Below, piece after piece: positions 1-9,512 of a stretch of DNA of 64,000 nt (the first letter of the stretch is position 1; each line of letters starts with the position of its first letter). The notes under the pieces were generated by a model that was given only the letters and a program-made list of their open reading frames with translations, was not told where the DNA came from and did not search any database. Source of the DNA: Neopestalotiopsis rosae (taxonomy: Eukaryota > Ascomycota > Sordariomycetes > Amphisphaeriales > Sporocadaceae); assembly GCA_023078685.1 (NCBI GenBank), contig JALGAS010000007.1, positions 3,100,001 to 3,164,000 of the forward strand, read 5' to 3'. The position numbers and the translations under genes are program-made.

Positions 1-428
1 GTCCGAGATCGGGCAATAATAGTGGCAGGCAGCAATCCCGAAGAGAATCCTGCCGTTTCCCGTAATCTCTCGTAGAATTCCTCAAATTGTGTATCGGACT
101 TTTGAATCTCGGCGAGATAGTGCAGCATCTGGCATAGGTAGATGGTAGTTGCCTGGATAATGGCGTGAGTATGGTACTTCTCTGCTGGCCTGAGTAGGTC
201 ACGAGCAGACGAAAAGTCCTCGACGTCAATGGCCAGTCTCTCTCTGGAAGGCGCTTCCAAACACGCTATCTCTCGTAGAAAAGCTGCATGGCATCTGGAC
301 AACAATATGCTGCCTGCACTCGCCGAACGAATATCTTTTTCCGCATTCTCAACGGCATGTGGTGAAAAGATGGCTGTTGACCCTTGGCCTCCGAACAACA
401 AGACAGAGTATTCCCTTTGGGCAGACAT
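1..428 (-). CDS. Non-reducing polyketide synthase, N-terminal SAT domain (partial, runs off base 1)
   Basis: Read on the minus strand from an ATG at 428-426, the frame is open for 142 codons to the window edge. The start reads MSAQREYSVLLFGGQGS. The FGGQGS segment close to the N-terminus is the hallmark of the starter-unit ACP transacylase (SAT) domain of iterative non-reducing PKSs. Around residues 127-134 lies GFSSGLLP, the position of the SAT nucleophile elbow (usually GxCxG); here the nucleophile position is Ser129. The KS, AT, PT and ACP domains would lie outside the window. SAT domains load the starter acyl unit, so this protein should make an aromatic polyketide together with the decarboxylase and tailoring genes to the right. 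No intron is seen in the visible part. Identity as an SAT-PKS start is well supported; the product is unknown. Confidence 0.82.
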   Translation of the reverse strand, partial: MSAQREYSVLLFGGQGSTAIFSPHAVENAEKDIRSASAGSILLSRCHAAFLREIACLEAPSRERLAIDVEDFSSARDLLRPAEKYHTHAIIQATTIYLCQMLHYLAEIQKSDTQFEEFYERLRETAGFSSGLLPATIIARSR

Positions 429-628
429 TGCCGCAAAAGGAGCTAACTCTGAATGAGTCTATCACCAGTCTACAATCCGAGTTGCTGCTATAATGATTGT
501 GTGTAATATGTGGGGATGGTCTTCCTTCGCTCACAGCATAGATCGATCAAAGCGCGTCTAGGTGAACCGAGTAACAATGCAAGTAGAATAGAGATTGAGT
601 ACAGCAAAGAGCAATACGACTAGCAAAC

Positions 629-884
629 TTAGTCCTTGATGGAAGATGAACCTGCTGGTATAGCTGTACACCTCTGTAGTCTATCAGTCACAACGACCCC
701 AATCCCAAGACTATGGAGAAATTGACACCAAAGAGAGTCACCGGATTTTTCCTGGCACTGGTCCCAAATCAGCACTAAGTCCGAGTCTCTCGTTATTTTT
801 GGTGGCTGATTATTGCCATGATGCCAATTGATTTCAAGATCTTCCAGCCTCCACCGTACCGGCCGCTCGCCGGATGATTTCTGG
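629..884 (-). pseudogene. Unassigned C-terminal exon-like fragment
   Basis: A minus-strand open stretch of about 85 codons follows a good 3' splice site (TTTCCAG, ending near 885) and ends in a TAA at 629. It contains segments such as VRWRLEDLEINWHH and VVVTDRLQRCTAIPAG, with balanced composition and no low complexity. No upstream exon could be joined with confidence. It may be the last exon of an undetected or decayed cluster gene. I do not recognise the family. Confidence 0.25.
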
Positions 885-932
885 AAACCAGTCAATAATT
901 ATTTGCATGTGGATATTCTTGTAAACGAAATT

Positions 933-1238
933 CTACCGTGCCATAGAGTCTGCAAGGGCTTTTCTGTTCTTGGCGGTGCTACAAAAAATCACCCGTCCCC
1001 CCACTGCCTCAATTCGGCCCACCCGATGGACTGGACAGGGCCCTGTAAGCCCTGCAGCGTCGTGCATTAGCGTAAGTACAAGGGACGGGTGGGCAGCAAA
1101 GTAGCTCAGGTATCCGGTACCATGACCCACGTCTGACAAAAGAGACATGGAGTAGCGGCCGCGTATGGAGTATACCAGTACTTTGACGATATTCCCACAC
1201 ACCCCATCGATTTTGTCCCTGAAGAGTGCATCCGCCAT
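933..1238 (-). pseudogene. Possible O-methyltransferase motif-I remnant
   Basis: The minus-strand frame contains LLSDVGHGTGYLSYFAAHPS, which resembles the SAM-binding motif I (LVDVGGGTG) of fungal plant-type O-methyltransferases. The expected N-terminal dimerisation region and the later catalytic His/Glu motifs are not found in any frame nearby. If real, it is a relic of a methyltransferase once present in the cluster. A chance resemblance remains possible. Confidence 0.22.
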
Positions 1239-2058
1239 GGTTCCATGTCACGTAGCAGCCAGCAGCATAGAATACACTAGCGTGCATCAGCGACTCGTCT
1301 TAGTCGAATCCTTCCGCGGAATCTCCATACACCTATCGGATCGTACCGTAGACATACCAGGTCATGATAGACAGAGTCACTGGAAAAAAAACTCTCTAGT
1401 CGCCAGGACCATCTTCATTCGTGCCTCGGTTGACTTGATGACACTATCAGACCGGAGCACATGGCTGGCTGATCCTCGTGGCGATTTGTTCTCGACCCTC
1501 GATATGACCATGGACCCCAACGCCTAGCAAGAAGGGTCGTATCCGCCACGCCGGTAAGCTACCTCTGTTCGGTCCAGAAGATCCCGAGCTTGGTCTTAGG
1601 CTACGCCCTCGGAGAGTCTTGCGAGCACGACTGTGACAATGCTTACGTAGGACTCGCAATGTCTAGCAGGAGTAGAGCATTGCGGGTCGCATGACCACTG
1701 TACAGTCTCGAAATGGTGTTGTCAGTCCTACGGCAAGCAAAAAGCTCTTTCATCGCATATCATACGGTTCCTGCTTAGAAGCTTCAATGTTTCAGAGGAT
1801 CACTTTTGATGTACCGCTATGTGTCTCCGAGAACTAGGATCAACCTAAGCAAGACCGAGTCCACATGGCCGGGCGATTGGCAGGGTTAGTCTAGGGAATT
1901 CTCCTATTCATAGTATCGGCTAAGCATAGCCCAGTAGTCCAAGTCAAGTCATTGCATGAACTTGATCGTAGACGTCTTTACTTTGATAAACCGTTCTATC
2001 CGTGATTGTTACCTCTAGACAGTACGAATAAGAGTCCTAGATCACAAAAGAAATCATA

Positions 2059-3128
2059 ATGGAACGAATTGATGTACATTGCCATGCTGTACCAGCAGCG
2101 TACCGTCAATATGCCCTCGACAACGGCCATGCCAAGCCAGACGGGATGCCTGCCCTTCCTGTAAGTCACACGCTTCCCTCATAGAAAAACATCATTAACT
2201 CTATGGAAAGGCATGGAGTGCGGAGCAACACATAGCCATGATGGACAGGCTGGGCATAAGCAAATCCATCCTGAGCATCACGTCGCCAGGCACACATCTC
2301 ACCCCCAGTGACGACCTCAACGCCGCGCAAAAGACGCGTCAAACCAACGAGGAGCTCGCCGCCGTCTGTCGCGCGCACCCATCGCGCTTTGGCTTCTTTG
2401 CCTCGCTACCTCTGCCCTTCGTGGCCGACTCGCTCGTCGAGATTGACTACGCCCTAGACCACCTCGGCGCTCTGGGCTTTGCCGTCTTGTCTAATGCGCA
2501 CGGCGTCTACATGGGTGACGAGGTGCTGGAACCTGTCTTTGCCAAGCTCAACGAGCGGCACGTGGTGTTGTTTATCCACCCCACGACGTGCAATCTGCTC
2601 ATGGAAATGGGCGGCGCGGGCGATGAGCAGCAACAGAAACAGGTACAGCCCGTGAAGCCCTTGGCGAGGTACGCTCGTCCGGTCATGGAATTCATGTTTG
2701 ACGAGACCCGCGCCGTGGCCAACTTGCTCATGTCCGGGACGGTGTCGCGACATGAGAATATCACCTTTGTCATGTCGCATTGCGGGTGCACTTTGCCCCC
2801 AATCCTGGACCGTATCGGTGGGTTCGCCGCTCTCCTCAGTCCAGGTGGTGCCAACCAGAGCGATGAGTTTCGTCGGTTACTAAGGGAAAGGTTCTACTTT
2901 GATCTGGCTGGCTTTGTCTTCCCAAATCAGATCCATGGGCTCCTTCGTACTCTGGGCGATGGCGCGGAGAAGAGGTTGGTGTACGGTAGTGACTATCCTT
3001 TCACCCCCGAGAAAGTGGTCAATGACTTGCTTGGACAATTTGACCAAGGGTGCGAGAAAACATTTGATACAGACCAGCGGGAAGGAATAAACTCGGGAAA
3101 CGCAAAGCGACTTTTGGGTTTGGAGTAA
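2059..3128 (+). CDS. Amidohydrolase-2 family decarboxylase (OrsB/ACMSD-like)
   Basis: Exons 2059-2160 and 2211-3128 join in phase 0 to give 339 aa; the 50-nt intron starts GTAAGT. The product begins MERIDVHCHAVP with the metal-binding HxH at residues 7 and 9. The other expected ligands are visible: His157 in FIHPTT, His224 in MSHCG and Asp295 in YGSDYPF. This is the metal-dependent amidohydrolase-2 fold shared by ACMS decarboxylase, 6-methylsalicylate decarboxylases and Aspergillus OrsB. These enzymes remove the carboxyl group from small aromatic acids. Divergent from the SAT-PKS, it probably decarboxylates an orsellinate-like PKS product, an inference from context. No signal peptide is seen. 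A short Gln-rich insert (QQQKQVQ) lies near residue 175. Confidence 0.88.
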
Positions 3129-3255
3129 CACTATATGATTTATAGATACTAGATATAATCAAAGTATAAAACAAATATAGACGGCTTGTATCCTATTCCA
3201 ACTCAAAACCTTGCTTTTTCGAGAACGCCTCATACTTCATCAATCGCCAACTGCA

Positions 3256-4581
3256 TCAGATCAGCTTATTTAACCCCGGCACATAGTCCGTCAACAGCAC
3301 GCTTGCACCAAAAGAAGCCACCACATCCGCTCCGCCCACGACACCACTCATGATCAAGGGTCCAAACTCTTCCCAGAGCCTCGACTTCATCCACTCCCGC
3401 TTCTTGCCGCCTGGACACAAGACAGCATCAACAGTCTCGCCGATAATCCAAGACACTGGGCCATGGAATAGGAACGCTCCGTACGAGTAGCGCGGCGAAA
3501 AGAGCTTCGTCTTGGCGGGGTGGTTCTTGTTGCGCTCAAAATAATTCGTGTGCGGAGGCGCCGTGATGTTGAAAGCCATCTCAGTCCAGATGGCGTAGAG
3601 AGCCGCAGTGGCCGTCCAGCCTCCGAGACTCAAGCCGACACCCTTTTCCGTGTGCTGAGGCTTTTTGTCCTTGCCGTCTGTCTCTTGACTGGCGTCGCTG
3701 GCTTTGCTCTTGGATCTCCAAGTGTTGACGTAGGACGGAAGCAGAACTATCGGCAGCGTCGCCAGGGAGAACAAGACGGGCTTGAGAATGGACAATTTGG
3801 CCGATGGCTTGGCCGGGTTGTACTCAGGTATGCCGTTTTCCAGCATGCTGATCAATCTGGGCTTCTTGGCCTGGTACGCCAAGTGACCCAGTGCGTAGGC
3901 GTACGCGTACTGGAGCAGGTATGCCGGCTGCGCATCAATGATGGGCATCTTCATGCCTGGCGGAAACTTGGTTCTGATGAGAAAGCTTCCCGCCGCCACG
4001 GCCATCCAGCCGTAGCGACAGATCATGTCGTACAGCTTGCCCAAGTTCTGAAGCTTGGGTGAGCGGCCTCCGCCGAGACTCCAGATGTAGATGAGCCGCT
4101 TAAAGAACGCAGCACACAGGTCCAAGGCGAGCAGCGTCGCGGTGAACCAGGCCGAGCCAGTAATGCCCTTGAAGTTGCGAAAGGCCTCGGTATAGGCCTT
4201 CTTCACGGCAGTCCAGTCGAGCTTGCGGCCTTGGATAATGGGCAAAAGGGGATCCAGCGCCAAGGTGGAGAAGAGCGCTGGAAGTCCCAATCGCAACAAC
4301 TTGCCCTTTGCAAACTTGAAGTCGGTGGACTTGGACAGCGACTCTGCCGACAAGAAGCCGGACATCCAAAAGAACTCGCTCAAGCCGAAAGCCAGATCAT
4401 AGGCTAGCACTCCGGTGAGGAGCGGCGACGGCTTGTCAAACAGAGCCGAAGGGGGTCCATCGGGACCGCCAACGCCAAAGGACCCGGCCGTGTGATGTGT
4501 AATGACATGAGCGGTACAGTAGGATCGCAAGTTGTCCAGGTAGTGCTTGCGGCTTGGTGGACCAGACTTTGGAGTCGCCAT
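3256..4581 (-). CDS. Acyltransferase family 3 membrane protein
   Basis: A single exon of 441 aa. I chose the internal ATG at 4581 (MATPKSGPPS) over the upstream start at 4614 because the following sequence fits the usual soluble start of the family. The N-terminal block YLDNLRSYCTAHVITHHTAG carries the conserved His and Arg of the acyltransferase-3 family. About ten hydrophobic segments follow. Members move acyl groups onto sugars or other small molecules across membranes. Its neighbours are a PKS-linked decarboxylase and a GT1 glycosyltransferase, so acylation of a glycosylated polyketide is a reasonable guess. A charged linker (residues about 290-320, KSKASDASQETDGKDKK) separates two membrane blocks. 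It is convergent with the decarboxylase, with only 127 bp between them. Confidence 0.82.
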   Translation of the reverse strand: MATPKSGPPSRKHYLDNLRSYCTAHVITHHTAGSFGVGGPDGPPSALFDKPSPLLTGVLAYDLAFGLSEFFWMSGFLSAESLSKSTDFKFAKGKLLRLGLPALFSTLALDPLLPIIQGRKLDWTAVKKAYTEAFRNFKGITGSAWFTATLLALDLCAAFFKRLIYIWSLGGGRSPKLQNLGKLYDMICRYGWMAVAAGSFLIRTKFPPGMKMPIIDAQPAYLLQYAYAYALGHLAYQAKKPRLISMLENGIPEYNPAKPSAKLSILKPVLFSLATLPIVLLPSYVNTWRSKSKASDASQETDGKDKKPQHTEKGVGLSLGGWTATAALYAIWTEMAFNITAPPHTNYFERNKNHPAKTKLFSPRYSYGAFLFHGPVSWIIGETVDAVLCPGGKKREWMKSRLWEEFGPLIMSGVVGGADVVASFGASVLLTDYVPGLNKLI

Positions 4582-5485
4582 TTTGCTTGATGGGAGAAAA
4601 CAATGGACGAGCAAGAGAGAGCAGTCAATGCCTTAGGCTTAGTCTGTAGCAGACTGTATTCGAACTCCTCAATAACGGAACACAATCTAGTTCCAATTAT
4701 CATGTGTTCGTCGAGGTCACGTAAACGCGATTGTTCAATATTAGGATATTTCGAGATACGACATGGACTAATTTAGGATCGAAATAGCATCGACATGCCA
4801 TTGAATCTATTCTCGCGACTATCGAGTATATCCTGGGTGGGTTATCTGGGTACTTTGAGACAGCCGCTGGCCAAGACGGAACATCACATAGTACAACGCT
4901 ACCTTTTTCCGGATTGAGTCTATGGGCCTAGATTAGTTGTTCACAGTTGACCCATCCATTCTGGGCTGATACTTTGCTGTGGACAATCCTTGCAAATCCT
5001 CAGTGACTTGGGGGTTGGAAAGTAGCTGGGTACTGCGTAGTAGGTACAAAAATGCTTACGTACGCTAAAAGCCCTTGTATTGCGCTAAAAAGGACCCTGG
5101 GAATCCCAGTGGTGGGGCGTGTCTTCAGCACATCTTGTACCTCCCGTACCCTTGAATTGACGAGACGCTGACCCGTGGGTCACAATAGCACAATGAATCC
5201 CCACATCCCAGCTAGCAGAGAGGCGCGGCAAATGCTCATATGCTCTTGGCAGGGCGCTGCTGCTTACACGCGATATAGAGATATGCAAACATTAACAATA
5301 TTCCATGAAGGTATCAGAACACGCATAGCCCACGTATGACTAGGCAGGTAGATATGGATACTGCCATGAATGTGTGTTTGCTGTAAGTGTGAGTGTGTGC
5401 CGGTTTGTCCGTCTTGTTATGTCAAGGGCAACGGCAAGAGCGCACTCTTTTGCCACTAGATCATATCGAAATCGAGACTCCAAAC
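4582..5485. promoter_or_regulatory. Divergent promoter region between acyltransferase and glycosyltransferase
   Basis: This 0.9 kb region lies between two divergent start codons, so both promoters should be here. No clear TATA box or repeated operator was recognised, and no supported ORF is present. Confidence 0.4.
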
Positions 5486-6974
5486 ATGGCATACGACACG
5501 AAACCACTGCTCGTCTTGACTTGCACACCTGGTGCTGGACACATCAATCCCATCAAGACGCTGGCAAAGGTACGTAGGTTATGGTTCTAACCTTTCTGTA
5601 AATTATAACTTACTAGTCAATAGGCTCTCGTACTGGAAGGCTATGAAGTGACCGCCGTATCGTCCAGCCATTACCAGAGCACCTTTGAGAGTCTCGGGTG
5701 CAGCTATATCGCGGTTCAGGGCTATGGAGACTACTGGGATGAGGAGCGCGACACCAAATGGCCGGAAAGGGCTAAAATTGCCCCAGGGCCAGAGCAATTC
5801 TCCTGGACCATGGAGCATAGCTTCATCAGAGTCATACCGGACCAATTCGCCGCTATTCAAACCGCCATCAGTACACTCCAAGAGAGACATCCCAGCAGAT
5901 CTGTCGTGCTCCTCAATGAGTCTGGTTTCTTGGGCGCCCTTCCCATCATGAAAGGGGCGGGAGATGTAAGGCCCGACGGTGTCATTGCCATTGGTGTCCT
6001 ACTAGTGTCGTTGAACAGCGTGGACACTGCGCCGTTTGGTCCAGGTCTACCACCTCCAAAGACTCCAGAGTACGTATGCTTGTTCCATGTTCCTTCATAG
6101 CTATGTTCTTTTGCTTGGCTGCTAATTTATCGATAGTGAGGTTGCCCAGTATGCAGAAATGAGGAAACAAATCAACGCGCTCCTCTGGACCAAACCTCTT
6201 CAAGTCTGCAGAGAAATCCTCAAAGACCTTGGCACCGAGATTCCAGACAATGAGGAGCTCACTTCAGATGTAGTCTACACTTGGCCAGATCGTTTCCTAC
6301 AAATGTGTCCGCCATCGACGCAGTACCCGAGAAGCGACGCGCCCAAGACCTTTGGTTTCACTGGCGGCTTGCCGAGGCTTCCCAAGAACCCTCAAGCGTC
6401 ACCATCGGCCAGTCCTACCTGGTGGACCGAGGTGATTGACAAACCGGCCAATACGGACATTGTGCTCGTCTCTCAGGGAACCGTTGAGCTGAACTACAAC
6501 AACCTAATCTTACCGACGCTCGAAGCACTAACAGATCGACCAAATACTTTGGTGATTGTTGTACTTGGAATAAAAGGGGCCACGCTCGACTCGACTGTGC
6601 CCATCCCAGATAATGCTCGCGTCATCGACTACTTTCCATTTGATGATATACTCCCTCACTGCTCCGTGTTCGTCCACAACGGCGGATATGGAGGAGTTCA
6701 GCATAGTCTTAGCCACGGTATACCTCTAGTGCTTGCAGGCGAGACGGAGGACAAGCCAGAAATGTGTGCAGTTGCAGAGTGGGCTGGGACGGCGGTCAAC
6801 TTGAAGACGGGAAAGCCAACAGCAGAAGCCCTGCGTGCCGCAATCAATGAGGTTATTGCGGAACCAAGATATAAGGAGGCTTGTGGAAGGATCAAGATTG
6901 AGATTGCCAGCTTTGATCCCATCAAGATCGTTGTTGACGCCATCGATCAAGTAGCTTCGGTATGTAGAAGATAG
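5486..6974 (+). CDS. UDP-glycosyltransferase (GT1 family)
   Basis: Three exons, 5486-5569, 5624-6069 and 6137-6974, join in frame to give 455 aa. The N-terminus (TCTPGAGHINPIKTLAK) is the acceptor-side GT-B start with the GHxxP-type loop. The C-terminal donor-binding block is clear at about residues 355-378: VHNGGYGGVQHSLSHGIPLV followed by AGETEDKPE. These are hallmarks of fungal GT1 enzymes that put a UDP-sugar on hydroxyls of small molecules. There is no membrane anchor, so it is probably cytosolic. Both introns have GTACGT donors. In this cluster the likely acceptor is the decarboxylated phenolic polyketide, an inference. A detoxifying or sterol-type glucosyltransferase is less likely, as no PH/GRAM region is present. 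Confidence 0.88.
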
Positions 6975-7937
6975 GATAGTTGCTTCATTGACTCCATTGA
7001 CGTACAAGAGAGTTTTAGCACTTGGAATGTATCTCTAAGAAATTACGGTATAAACTATTTGTAATTCTAGTGTCTCATATGTGTACCGTGGCATTGGTTC
7101 AAAGCCAGTCACCTTCTAGCCGAGGCACAGCCTCGGGCAACGACCCAACATCACTGTTTACGCGAGGCTTTGTGGAAGTTGCATTTTTGAGGCACACACT
7201 TGAGGTCAAGATCGTGATTTCTGGTGGCAGTCTTCATGGTAAGGTATGGGAAGGCGAACCCGCCCACGATCGGCGTTACTGTACGGCGTGTAGCAAATTT
7301 GACAACTTGGCAAAACTGAGAGTTCCTTCCTCGCAGGTATAACTGACGGGCGTAATTGGGGTCTCATCCTTTCGACTGCCAATTTTGAGCTTTTCGGCTG
7401 CAAGGCCATGACAGTCCACTTTCTTGCTCCAACAAAGGTGTTAGTTTCAAAAGAAGGAACCAGTCCTGCCACGGGTCAGCGACCTAGCTTCCACTCTCCA
7501 TGCCACCGCCTGTTCATGAGGGATCATCTTCTCCTCTATGTATCAGAAGGTCCTCTGCAGAGGTCCTTCCCAATCAAGATAGACATATGTGAGTCGCGAT
7601 CACGGAAAGGGGTCGTGGCGGATGTTTACCTGACACGACCACACACTCGTCGCTACTCCATTCACAAATGTTGTTTGTTTACATGCTCCGCCACCCACCC
7701 CCCATCTATTTATGACTGCGTCTCTCCCAGTTCTTCCATCTCTTCTTCTTTCACTTCTCCATCATCATCATCATCACCATCGTCACCCATGTTTATTCAT
7801 ATTTTCTACCTAATCATGTGCCATCACAATGCATATCAGCCTCAAACCAACTCCCACTTGCTTCAAGAGTATTGGCATTCAAGACTTTCTCCACTGAGCA
7901 TATCTCAACCGCTTCAAACGCAACATCGTTCAAGCCC
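6975..7937. other. Intergenic; CT-rich tract before the repeat island
   Basis: No supported gene. At about 7728-7792 there is a strongly pyrimidine-rich run with a (CAT)n-like core, similar to fungal promoters. It may have driven the decayed ORF that starts at 7938. Confidence 0.4.
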
Positions 7938-8408
7938 ATGCCCAACCCTCGCCTCTACTGCGTCAACAGCTTCCGAGACGCACGGTCCATACATGGGTGC
8001 CTCGACATTTTCGCAGAGGACGTGGTAGATACGCGAGAACCGTTGGACCAAGAAACCATGATAATTGATATTATTTGTACCTTCTCTAACACTGCCCAAG
8101 TAACTCCCCAGCCAGTGGCAAAAAGCCATTTTCATCTGCGAGGCCGAAGACGTCTCTTGCACCACCTCAAGACGTCTAGGGATCCGTAGGCCAGAGAAGT
8201 ATTCCGGGCAGTAATATCGCAGACTCCGCCCGATGTTCCGCCTAACGTCGGTGCAGCCTACGCAGCTATTTAGGCATCCGGTGCCGAAGTCGTCGTGCCC
8301 GTGGACTTCGACGCAAAATTCCACTGGCTGCAAATCAGTCGTGCTGAACTATTCATCCGCGAGCAACGACAAGCTTAAAAGAAGGAGAAGCTCAAGACAA
8401 TCCGGAAG
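7938..8408 (+). pseudogene. First copy of a tandem gene fragment (regulator C-terminal relative), with stops
   Basis: From ATG 7938 the frame (MPNPRLYCVNSFRDA...) runs to a TAG at 8187-8189. Similarity to the second copy then continues through two more stops (TAG near 8274, TAA near 8375) to about 8408. Where the copies differ, CAG and CAA in copy two correspond to TAG and TAA here, i.e. C-to-T in CpA context. It keeps a 93-bp in-frame segment (8026-8118) that copy two lacks. The product would be a basic helical domain. It is a decayed paralogue of unknown function. Confidence 0.6.
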
Positions 8409-8740
8409 GCTCCCACCTATGGGTGCCTCGACATATTCGCAGAGGACGTGGCAAAAAGCCATTTTGCTCTGCGGGGCCGGAGACGTCTCTTGATCCATCT
8501 CAAGACGTCTGAGGATTCGTTGGCCAGACAAGTATTCCGGGGAGTAATGTCGCAGACTCCGCCCGACCGTGCGCCCAATGTCGGTGCAGCCTACGAGGCT
8601 GTCCAGAAATCCGGTGCCGAAGTCGTCGTGCCCGTGAAATTCGACGCCGCGTTCCAATGGCCGCAAATCGCTCGTGCTGAACAGTTCATCCGCGGGCAAC
8701 GACAAGCCCAAAAGAAGGAGAAGCTCAAGACAATCCGGAA
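7993..8740 (+). repeat. Tandem direct repeat, two diverged units
   Basis: Unit 1 (7993-8408) and unit 2 (8419-8740) align over their whole length from ATGGGTGCCTCGACAT to CAAGACAATCCGGAA. The only large difference is a 93-bp segment present in unit 1 (8026-8118) and bounded in unit 1 by GTGG (8022-8025 and 8115-8118), which fits a deletion by 4-bp microhomology in unit 2. Stops are concentrated in unit 1. Confidence 0.85.
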
Positions 8741-8825
8741 TGCTTATAAAGACTTTAACCTTGAAGTGCAGGCAGTCCTCACGGGCATTGAGGAAAAGTT
8801 GATTAAGTGGTACAAACGTCATTGA
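8419..8825 (+). pseudogene. Second copy of the tandem fragment, open to 8825
   Basis: The frame through LDIFAEDVAKSHFALRGRRR is open to a TGA at 8823-8825, but no convincing ATG begins it. The C-terminal half (PQIARAEQFIRGQRQAQKKE then KLKTIRNAYKDF) is a charged helical region. It resembles in layout the segment after the zinc cluster of the regulator at 10710-12064 (HIHRAQWYVRLARQ...). After 8825 a shifted frame continues with VIEALG-stop-NGQEALQEFKQ, so the true C-terminus is probably lost by a frameshift plus a CAG-to-TAG change. A short active ORF cannot be excluded. Confidence 0.5.
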
Positions 8826-8872
8826 GGCGTTGGGATAGAATGGGCAAGAGGCGTTGCAGGAGTTCAAGCAAG
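8812..8872 (+). repeat. Short arm of an inverted duplication (partner 10404-10466)
   Basis: The stretch around TTGAGGCGTTGGGATAGAAT and GCAGGAGTTCAAGCAAG recurs in reverse complement at 10404-10466, just downstream of the polyQ regulator on its strand. Both copies carry the same TAG where CAG would keep a frame open (EALG-stop-NG). The stop therefore predates the duplication or was acquired twice. Confidence 0.75.
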
Positions 8873-9208
8873 TAGGTCTAGTGCAATTTTTCGACGACTT
8901 CTCAGCATCGCACTTTGCTAACGCTTGCCCATGCTATAGATCGGCAGGTCCCACCAGATCATCCATCCTGCGAAGCCAATTAGCACCATTCGATCGGTTT
9001 CACCGTTATCTCATCTTCATCTTCGTTTGCTTCATTGCAAACACACTTCCGGCCACTACGAGGTCCGCACAACCATACAATCTGTAAGCTACCAACTACA
9101 TACCTCTTGACATATTTTCCTTTCTAATAAGTCTTAAAGCCTTTAGGTTCAACTCCCGCAAGCTTTGCATCTTTCAAATATCACCCTTTTTAGAAACCAA
9201 TCACAAGA
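8873..9208. other. Intergenic spacer inside the repeat island
   Basis: Between the second C-terminal fragment and the start-less N-terminal copy. No supported ORF or repeat. Confidence 0.4.
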
Positions 9209-9512
9209 ATCGATTTCGACTTCGACTCAAACATCAACTTCGATCAGGGACCATTCCGCCAACCCCAAGTTGGAGCAGCAGCTCCAATACTCTCCACCAA
9301 GCCCGACTCACGCTTGGGCGGAGTATATACCACAGGCAAGACATAAAGAGCCTGGAGCCTTTATCGCTCTATATTAATTTATGCTACACCACTCCACGAT
9401 CGTACCGCCTCTATAGGAGGCGGAGGCGGTAGTAGAAGAAATATCTGCTTCTGCTGATCAGGAGCCGGTGTCGCAAGAGCTGTTTATGCAGACAATGTCT
9501 CTAATGGAGACG
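9209..9512 (+). pseudogene. Decayed inverted copy of the N-terminal exon of the polyQ Zn2Cys6 regulator
   Basis: This aligns with the minus-strand exon at 11755-12064, sharing for example TTGGAGCAGCAGCTCCAA and ACTCACGCTTGGGCGGAGTA (small differences elsewhere). The ATG of the intact gene is ATC here (9209-9211). Frameshifts and stops follow, such as TAATTTATG where the intact copy has CAACTCATG and CATAAAG where it has CATGAAG. The changes are largely C-to-T or G-to-A beside A/T, as RIP produces. The polyQ run and the zinc cluster are absent. Confidence 0.8.

Larger units (their letters stand above)
429..2058. other. Divergent intergenic region between PKS and decarboxylase, with possible gene remnants
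   Basis: This 1.6 kb gap separates two outward-facing cluster genes and probably holds both promoters. Two minus-strand stretches look more protein-like than chance and are listed separately. No complete gene could be built here. The rest has no recognisable coding or repeat content. Confidence 0.5.

Noticed and set aside
1165..1527. 120-aa plus-strand ORF
   Set aside because: No domain, odd composition, and it overlaps the better minus-strand candidates in a promoter region.
7408..8028. 206-aa plus-strand ORF rich in Ser/Pro
   Set aside because: Mostly translation of a CT-rich tract; it is in a different frame from the repeat-copy reading and shows no family features.
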